A stretch of 64,000 bases of DNA from Youhaiella tibetensis (GTDB lineage Bacteria; Pseudomonadota; Alphaproteobacteria; Rhizobiales; Devosiaceae), in contig NZ_CP041690.1 in NCBI RefSeq assembly GCF_008000755.1, forward strand, positions 1,178,001 through 1,242,000. The letters run 5' to 3'. The position numbers and the translations under genes were made by a program. Below are positions 58,910 through 64,000 of the stretch, piece after piece; positions within the stretch are counted from its first letter, which is position 1, and each line of letters opens with the position of its first letter. Below the pieces are notes generated by a model, which saw only the letters and a program-made list of their open reading frames with translations, did not search any database and was not told the origin of the DNA.

Positions 58910-59298
58910 TCCCCGCGACCCCGCGGCGGGCCGGTCGTGGTTGGCGCCGAGATCAAGCTTTGCCGGATGGCAGGGGGAAGTGAGGGCAGGGCGCTAAGGG
59001 GGTAGGTCGCTCCACCCCCCACCCCGATCTTCCCCGGCCGCAGAGCCGCGCCCACGGATGCCTCCACTCGAGTGGCTGCAATTCGTCCTGGGCTCCGCCC
59101 AAGGAAAATAGGAGCGGGGCCGCGCTTATTGAGGCACCGAAAATGAGTCAAATTTTATCGATTGAGAGCAATCGATATGTAAAATAATATAGTAATATCA
59201 AATATTTACATCAATTTCTTCCGGTCAGTGGCCGAAATCACCCACTTCACCGGGAGAAATCCCCGGTCCCCTAATACAGCCCCACGCTCCCTCCGCTC
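58910..59298. other. Gene-free spacer with an AT-rich stretch
   Basis: A 389-nt gap without a supported gene. The first part is GC-rich. From about 59143 to 59222 it becomes strikingly AT-rich and contains an inverted repeat, ATCGATTG-N4-CAATCGAT at 59157-59176, and a 22-nt near-match to the end of the autotransporter gene (23896-23917). It borders a decayed sulfatase and may be remnant DNA. Confidence 0.6.
59157..59176. repeat. Inverted repeat ATCGATTG-N4-CAATCGAT
   Basis: Perfect 8-bp arms separated by AGAG in the AT-rich patch. It could be an operator or a relic of a mobile element end. No adjacent intact gene explains it. Confidence 0.5.
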
Positions 59299-60091
59299 CT
59301 ATCCCCCGCGATACCAGTTCCGCGGCGCTGTCTTGGGCAGATACTTCGCGCGTGGCAGCGGGTCCTCGGTTCGGACTGTCCAGTAGAGCAGTTCCTCAAG
59401 CATCTCGGTCTTCCGCGCGGCATGGGCCGGATCGTCGTAGAGGTTGTCGAGTTCCCCCGGATCGGCCGCGAGGTCATAGAGCTCGGCCCGACCCATCAAC
59501 TCGTAGACCAGCTTCCAGTCTCCCTTGCGCACCATCTTGATGCTGCCGCTCTGGGTAACGCTGTTGAGCTCATCATAGGTCGGCCCCTCATAGGGGAAGT
59601 GCAGCGGCGGCCGCTCTTCCGGGCCATAGGGCAGGCTGCCGAAACCGATCTCGCTGTAGATGCTCGAAAACTCCTCGGCCGGATAGGCCTCTCCCGCCAG
59701 TATCGGCCAGAAGCTGCGGCCCTGGCAGCCGAAGGGGATTTCCGCCCCGATCGCTTCGCAGAGGGTCGGCATCACGTCGACCAGCGAGATGAAGTCGGTG
59801 CGGTCGTCGTGCGGCCGGATGCCCGGCCCCGTCGCGAGGAACGGTATCCGCACCAGGGACGCGCGTCGCCTTGGCATAGCGCAAGGTCAGCATCGAGGTG
59901 CGCGCCGGCGAGCAGATCGGGATCGGCGTATAGGCGCGCGAAAAGCGGGTGCCGCTCCGCCCGAGCGATTCCACGAACGGCATGGTGTCGACCGGGAAGC
60001 CCTCGGACGCGAAGAAATCGGCGCGCTGCTGATCGGTCATGATCGGCACGATGTTGGGTTTGGGAGCAGCCAAGGGGATCCCCTGGATCAA
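59299..60091 (-). pseudogene. Sulfatase with large internal deletion and frameshift
   Basis: Two pieces of one arylsulfatase-type gene. The 5' piece (from a TTG at 60091) reads NIVPIMTDQQRADFFASEG and then YTPIPICSPARTSML, which contains the CxPxR motif whose cysteine becomes formylglycine. It then runs at about 59880 directly into the C-terminal half in another frame (RIPFLATGPG, DFISLVDVMPTLCEAIG, MVRKGDWKLVYE, AELYDLAADPGELDNLYDDP). The roughly 250 residues normally lying between, with several metal ligands, are absent, and the frame changes at the junction, so no active enzyme is expected. Sequencing error cannot explain the missing middle. Confidence 0.85.
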
Positions 60092-60204
60092 GGACGATGC
60101 CCCCGGCCGGTTGCCAGCCGGAGGTCCTGGCGAAAGTCCTGAAGCGCTGCCCGGAAGGCGGGAGGTTGCCGCCGGGCAGGCTCGGGGGTCTGGGCTGAGG
60201 AGCG

Positions 60205-60636
60205 TCAGCCCAGGATTCGGCCCGCTTCCGAAAGGAAGTTGTCCGCCGCCGCGTCCGGCGTCGTCTGGCCGAAACCGATCGAGGCATTGAGGCGACCCAT
60301 CAGCGCTTCGAGCTCGCCGTGCCCGCTGATCCAGCGCGGCGTGGCGCTGGGCGCGTTCTTGCGCAGCTCGGTCAGGTAGTTGAGCACCTTTGTGCTCGGC
60401 GCATCGGCAGTCTTGGCGAGGACCGCCGTGGCCCTGTCCGAGGCGGGGCCGCCCAGGGTGAGGCCGAGGACGCCCAGCGCTTCTTCGTCGGGGCGTAGCT
60501 CCGCCAGCAGGGTCTCGATATCGAGCGGAAACTGCGCCCCGCGCTCGGAGCGCAGCAACTCGATGGCTCGGATCGGGTGTGTTTCATTGCAGCTGCCATG
60601 GTGGCAGCAATTGGAAAGCCTTATTGCGCACAACAC
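60205..60636 (-). pseudogene. Possible C-terminal remnant of an extracellular solute-binding protein
   Basis: About 143 codons without a good start (TTG at 60636) or signal peptide. The last 45 residues (WISGHGELEALMGRLNASIG, then TTPDAAADNFLSEAGRIL) resemble the C-terminal helices of family 1 solute-binding proteins, where TPEEAL-type helices end the fold. Upstream residues (HPIRAIELLRSERGAQFP) are not recognised. It lies upstream of the broken sulfatase, consistent with a decayed sulfate-ester uptake operon. The identification is tentative. Confidence 0.4.
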
Positions 60637-60669
60637 AAGCCCACGGAACGTTGACCGCCGCAGATCCAG

Positions 60670-61098
60670 CTAGCCGGCCTGCGAAATCCCCGCAACGAGG
60701 GAAACCTCCACCGGTGCCCCGCCGGGAAGCGAATTGACGCCAATGGCGGCCCTGCTGGGAACGGACCCAAAAACCTCGGCAAGAACCGCCGAGGCAAAGT
60801 CGGCGACTCGAGCATGCGCTGTAAATTCTGGAGTGGTGTTGAGATAGACCGTGAGCGAAACCGCTTCCGCAATTACTTCGCCGCTTGCCAGCACGGTTTC
60901 TGCGGCTTGCAGAGCGTTTCGCGTCGCGAGCTCTACCGCCGCCTTGTAGCGTTCGAGCGGCTCTCCCTCGACGATCTTGCCTACCTGTTTGAGCACCCCG
61001 TTCTCGCGGGGCGTCATGCCCGAAACGAAGACCAGGTTTCCGAAACGCTTGGCCGGAACGTAATTGCCTTGTGGCACGGGGCCGGAAGCTGGAGTCAT
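60670..61098 (-). CDS. RidA-family (YjgF/UK114) protein
   Basis: A 142-residue trimeric enamine/imine deaminase-like protein. Family elements are PQGNYVPAKRFGNLVFVSGMTPREN at the N-terminus, ATRNALQAAETVLASGE near residue 80, VSLTVYLNTTPEFTAHARVADFAS near residue 92 and a C-terminal SRAAIGVNSLPGGAPVEVSLVAG. The catalytic Arg is in PSRAAIGV. It starts 3 nt after the aminotransferase stop, so it probably clears reactive enamines made by that PLP enzyme. Confidence 0.9.
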   Translation of the reverse strand: MTPASGPVPQGNYVPAKRFGNLVFVSGMTPRENGVLKQVGKIVEGEPLERYKAAVELATRNALQAAETVLASGEVIAEAVSLTVYLNTTPEFTAHARVADFASAVLAEVFGSVPSRAAIGVNSLPGGAPVEVSLVAGISQAG

Positions 61099-61101
61099 CG
61101 C

Positions 61102-62313
61102 TTACACCTTGTAGGTCTTGGCCATCTGCACGATACGGTGGGCAGCGGCCACCGCCGCGTTTCGATCCTGCGAGAAATTGAGCCGGATGCTGTTCGGATG
61201 CGGGCCGAACTCGGTGCCCGGCGTCACGATGACCTGCGCCTGGATGCGCAGCAGCTTGACGAAATCGGCCAGCGACACGGCAAGTTCGGGCAGGGTCGGA
61301 AACACGTAGCTGCCCGCCTGCGGAACGCGCGTCGCCATGCCTTCGGCCCTGAAGATCGCGACGATATCGTCGCGGATGGCCTGGTGCTGGACGATGCGCT
61401 CGTCCATCCAGCCCGCGGGCTCGCGGAACCAGGTCTTGAGCACGGCCTGGTTGTAGCCGGCGGCGCGAAGCGACACGATGGCCTGCAGCTTTTCCATCCG
61501 CGCGATGATCGAAGGCGAACCGAAGCCGATGCCGAGCCGGTATCCGCTCAGGGATTCCGTCTTGGACGGCCCCATGATCGTTAGCACCTGGTCTTCGGGC
61601 AGGCCGGCGGCGCGCATATGGGTGTAGGCGGTGTTTTCGTAGCGCAGGCGCGAATAGAGCTGGTCGGCGATGACGGTCACGCCGAACTCCCGGGCGAGGT
61701 CGGCAATAGCCGCGATCTCTGTGGCCGAATAGACTGCGCCCGTCGGGTTGTTGGGGTTCGAGAACAGGAACGTCTTCGCGCCCGCTTCGAAAGCCGCGCG
61801 CAGTTGCGCCAAGTCGAGCCCGGCCTCTTCCTCGGAGCCCAGATAATCGAGCGCCACCGGCATGATCTTGCCGCCGAAGAATTCGACGAGCTTGCGGTTG
61901 GCGAAATAGTCGGGCTGGACGATTGCGACCTTGTCGCCATCTCCCACCGTCGCCGCCACCGCCAGGAACAGGGCGCCCTGCGTGCCGGGCGTGATGATGA
62001 CGCCGAGGTCCGGCTGTACCGGCGCGCCGGTGAAGCTGGCGAGATCGGCGGCGAGTTCGGCGCGGATGGCTGCGGCCCCGCGATATTCCGTGTAGGCCTG
62101 CCTGCCGCCGATCGCCACCGCCTCGGCGAACTCGTCGAAGGAGCCGGGGGTGGGCAGGAAGGCGTCGACATCGCCATGCGAAAAGTCGACGAGTGTCCCC
62201 GTCATGACCGGACCACGCTGCAGGCGGGTGACATCGTCGGCGTTCTGGCGAACCTCCTGGCCGGGCGCGTTGTCGATACCCAGGGTCCGGAATTTGTCTT
62301 CTATCGATGCCAT
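61102..62313 (-). CDS. PLP-dependent class I/II aminotransferase
   Basis: A 403-residue fold-type I aminotransferase. Motifs include TPGTQGALFLAVAATVGDGDKVAIVQPDYFA near residue 110 (in parts), FLFSNPNNPTGAVYS near residue 187 with the PLP-binding Asn, VIADQLYSRLRYE near 213 and the Schiff-base lysine in MGPSKTESLSGYRLGIGFGSP near 247, ending in a substrate-carboxylate Arg in NSIRLNFSQD. It is coupled to a RidA gene and preceded by a GcvA-like LysR gene with a shared 20-nt repeat. The amino donor is unknown. Confidence 0.92.
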   Translation of the reverse strand: MASIEDKFRTLGIDNAPGQEVRQNADDVTRLQRGPVMTGTLVDFSHGDVDAFLPTPGSFDEFAEAVAIGGRQAYTEYRGAAAIRAELAADLASFTGAPVQPDLGVIITPGTQGALFLAVAATVGDGDKVAIVQPDYFANRKLVEFFGGKIMPVALDYLGSEEEAGLDLAQLRAAFEAGAKTFLFSNPNNPTGAVYSATEIAAIADLAREFGVTVIADQLYSRLRYENTAYTHMRAAGLPEDQVLTIMGPSKTESLSGYRLGIGFGSPSIIARMEKLQAIVSLRAAGYNQAVLKTWFREPAGWMDERIVQHQAIRDDIVAIFRAEGMATRVPQAGSYVFPTLPELAVSLADFVKLLRIQAQVIVTPGTEFGPHPNSIRLNFSQDRNAAVAAAHRIVQMAKTYKV

Positions 62314-62505
62314 CGTGGTTCCTGCGTGTGCATGGTCAATGCGGATTGTCTGGGCGCTTCACTTGGAGCGGAGCCGCTTCCCGCGCTCCTCGCCGGTCGG
62401 CCCGGCAGGAGGAGGACCACAATTCGCACTCATGGGTCCGAGGCAGGGAAGTCTTCCCGACCCCAGCCCGGTTTTTCGGAAAACTAACGACTCGTCCGCC
62501 TCCGG

Positions 62506-62525
62506 CAAGGCGCATAAAGATCGCC
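62506..62525. repeat. 20-nt element, left copy of an inverted pair flanking lysR
   Basis: Identical to the reverse complement of 63493-63512. The core is GGCGCATAAAGATCGCC. It lies 193 nt upstream of the aminotransferase start and 49 nt after the LysR stop. A shared regulator-binding site is the simplest explanation. Confidence 0.7.
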
Positions 62526-62573
62526 GTTCCATGAGATGAAAGAATGCACGAAGCCGGGCGTATGCGTTTCGCC

Positions 62574-63464
62574 CTACTGTAATTGCGAGATAAGCCACCG
62601 GCGGAATGCCAGTACCCTGGGCAGTTGCGCCTTGGATGCCGGGGTGACGAGGTAGTAGGCGCCCGGCCCCGAAACGCGCTCGTGGATGGGGGCGACGAGG
62701 CTCCCGTCGCGCAGTTCGTTCTCGATCAGGAAGGTCGGCAACAGCGCCACCCCGAGCCCGGCCTTGACCGCCTCGATGATCATGAAGAAGTGCTCGAGGC
62801 TCGGTCCCCATTGTATGTCGCGGAGCGAATTCTCGGTCGTCTGGAACCAGTGGTCCCATGAATGCGGGCGCGTCGAGTGCCGGATCAGCCGGTGATGGCG
62901 CAGCGATGAAGCGTCCACGATCGGGTGCGGTCCGGCCATGAGCTGGGGCGTGCACACGACCTGCACCTCCTCGCTCATCAACGGGTCGATCACGGCATCG
63001 GGCCATTGCCCGGGGCCGAACCGGATCGCCACGTCGATCCGCTCCTTGACGAAATCGAGCTCGCCGTCACTCGACACGATGTTGATGGCGATCTCCGGAT
63101 GCGCCTCCTGGAACGAGGGCAGGCGCGGGACCAGCCAGCGCGTGCCGAAAGTTGGCAGCATGCCGATCGAGAGCGTACCGCGCCCTTCCTGCGACGAGAT
63201 CAGCTCGACCGTCCCCGCCTCGATGAGGTCGAGCGACTTGCTCACCAGCCCGCTGTAATAGCGCCCCTGGTCGGTCAGCTCGATGCGCCGCGACCGTCGG
63301 GTGAACAGGGGCACCTGCAGGTATTCCTCCAGGCTGTGCACCAGGCGGCTGGCCGCGCTCTGCGTCACGTTGAGCTCTTCGGCGGCGCGGGTGAACGAGT
63401 TGTGGCGGGCCACCGCCTCGAAAGTCCGCAATGCGTTCAGGGAAGGGAGGAGGCGTCCACGCAC
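62574..63464 (-). CDS. GcvA-like LysR-family transcriptional regulator
   Basis: A 296-residue regulator. The N-terminal RLLPSLNALRTFEAVARHNSFTRAAEELNVTQSAASRLVHSLEEYL (in parts) is the GcvA-type helix-turn-helix. The effector domain has GTLSIGMLPTFGTRWLVPRLPSF near residue 92 and DVAIRFGPGQWPDA near residue 132. The repeats at 62506-62525 and 63493-63512 flank it and are candidate sites. The likely target is the aminotransferase-ridA pair downstream and itself. Confidence 0.92.
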   Translation of the reverse strand: MRGRLLPSLNALRTFEAVARHNSFTRAAEELNVTQSAASRLVHSLEEYLQVPLFTRRSRRIELTDQGRYYSGLVSKSLDLIEAGTVELISSQEGRGTLSIGMLPTFGTRWLVPRLPSFQEAHPEIAINIVSSDGELDFVKERIDVAIRFGPGQWPDAVIDPLMSEEVQVVCTPQLMAGPHPIVDASSLRHHRLIRHSTRPHSWDHWFQTTENSLRDIQWGPSLEHFFMIIEAVKAGLGVALLPTFLIENELRDGSLVAPIHERVSGPGAYYLVTPASKAQLPRVLAFRRWLISQLQ

Positions 63465-63492
63465 GAGTTTTCATTCCTTCAGGTCATGCAAG

Positions 63493-63512
63493 GGCGATCT
63501 TTATGCGCCTTG
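63493..63512. repeat. 20-nt element, right copy upstream of lysR
   Basis: Exact reverse complement of 62506-62525. It lies 29 nt upstream of the LysR start and 96 nt before the next plus-strand gene, as expected for an operator governing a divergent pair. Confidence 0.7.
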
Positions 63513-63607
63513 TGGGGCCGCGCCAAGTGGGTAGCGTGACGATTGAAAAAAGTTGCCCCGGGCGCTGTGGCGATCCGGGCACGTCGATCAATCCGGGGGG
63601 AAACCTC

Positions 63608-64000
63608 ATGAATTCGCATGAAATCGGTCGGGAGCTGACCGCGATCACCATGGGCATGGATGCGTTCGAGCGCCGCCAGCCCGCCGACCGCAGCCTCATG
63701 GGTGGAGAGGGCCTAGTTCCCATCTACCTGGGGGATTCTTCCCTTGAGCAAAGGCACTACGACGACATCGAGACGGTCAAGGCCGACCTCGCCGCCCTGG
63801 GCGGGAAGATCGACGCGCTGCCCGAGGGGCCGCGCAAGGTCTTCCTCTCCGGCATGCTCAGGTCGCTGCGCGTCGCCGCCAAGATGCTCGCCGGAGCGAG
63901 CCCGTCCTTCGAGGAAAAAGTCATCGATCTGGTCGGCGCGCCCGCTGGCAGGGAAGACCCCGCGGTGATCGAGGATGCCCGCTCCAAGCTCGACGTGCTG
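63608..64000 (+). CDS. Unidentified protein, C-terminus beyond window
   Basis: 131 codons are open to the window edge from the ATG at 63608, which follows a GGGGGGAAA stretch. The protein is soluble and helical in character (KADLAALGGKIDALPEGPRK, then SGMLRSLRVAAKMLAGASPSFEEKVIDLVG), with no signal peptide or membrane segment. Around residues 30-45 it reads MGGEGLVPIYLGDSSLEQRH. I do not recognise the family. It is divergent from the GcvA-like regulator and may be regulated by it. Confidence 0.6.
   Translation, partial: MNSHEIGRELTAITMGMDAFERRQPADRSLMGGEGLVPIYLGDSSLEQRHYDDIETVKADLAALGGKIDALPEGPRKVFLSGMLRSLRVAAKMLAGASPSFEEKVIDLVGAPAGREDPAVIEDARSKLDVL

Noticed and set aside
62506-63512. Inverted repeats considered as insertion-sequence ends
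   Set aside because: The DNA between encodes only a LysR regulator, no transposase, and no target duplication was seen. A regulatory role is simpler.
1-64000. tRNA, rRNA, CRISPR arrays and phage or transposase genes
   Set aside because: Looked for on both strands by eye; none could be supported. A covariance-model search would be needed to exclude small RNAs.

Overview
The window is GC-rich throughout, with strong G/C third-position bias, so long spurious reading frames run antisense to nearly every real gene. Gene content points to an alphaproteobacterium of the Hyphomicrobiales, possibly a Devosiaceae-like soil or marine bacterium. The supporting content is an ectABCD plus ectoine-type aspartokinase cluster with Ehu uptake genes, a BigR/BLH persulfide locus, TctABC and Dpp-type importers with FadR/GntR regulators, and an alpha-2-macroglobulin/PBP1C pair. 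The taxonomy is an inference from gene content. No tRNA, rRNA, CRISPR array or insertion sequence was recognised.

Layout. 1-3.5 kb: surface polysaccharide genes (a partial GT2 and a GT1/4 glycosyltransferase, an acyltransferase-3 membrane protein) and a GNAT acetyltransferase. 3.5-11.2 kb: secreted alpha-2-macroglobulin with a CSEQ thioester motif, overlapping pbpC. 11.2-20.2 kb: a sulfur island. Its minus-strand arm encodes an exported double rhodanese, a large YeeE/YedE transporter, an exported protein made of repeated Pro-Cys pentapeptides, and a His-rich unknown protein. Its plus-strand arm encodes an exported thioredoxin, a CcdA-like reductant carrier, the split transporter PmpA/PmpB, a BLH persulfide dioxygenase, a DUF442 protein and a SulP permease. 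A BigR/SqrR-like ArsR regulator with two candidate sensor cysteines lies between, and a near-perfect 20-bp palindrome covers its start. 20.4-24 kb: a large autotransporter with a clear terminator.

24-30.5 kb: a response regulator, a sensor kinase and an exported molybdopterin-oxidoreductase-like protein lacking an obvious Mo-ligand cysteine, joined by 4-nt overlaps; then a DoxX-like protein, an orphan peptide-binding protein, a GyrI-like/VOC fusion and a 47-residue protein. 30.6-39.9 kb: a catabolic island (SDR, FadR-type regulator, RraA-fold protein, IclR, DhaL, DhaK, DapA-family lyase, TctCBA importer), probably for a hydroxy-acid or sugar acid. 39.9-48 kb: a small membrane protein, a DUF1028 protein, and a peptide ABC operon with a fused permease-ATPase, a FadR-type regulator and an M42 peptidase; a perfect 17-bp inverted repeat lies in the divergent promoter region.

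48-56.8 kb: ectoine and hydroxyectoine synthesis (MarR/EctR-like regulator, ectA, ectB, ectC, ectD, ask) followed directly by ehuBCDA for uptake, with no ectoine degradation genes in view. 56.8-64 kb: a PhnB/VOC protein, a LysR regulator, a methyltransferase, a decayed stretch (internally deleted sulfatase, possible binding-protein remnant), RidA, a class I/II aminotransferase, a GcvA-like LysR flanked by 20-nt inverted repeats, and an unidentified gene running off the right edge.

The best candidate for something undescribed is the exported repetitive cysteine protein, translationally coupled to a YeeE/YedE transporter inside the persulfide island.
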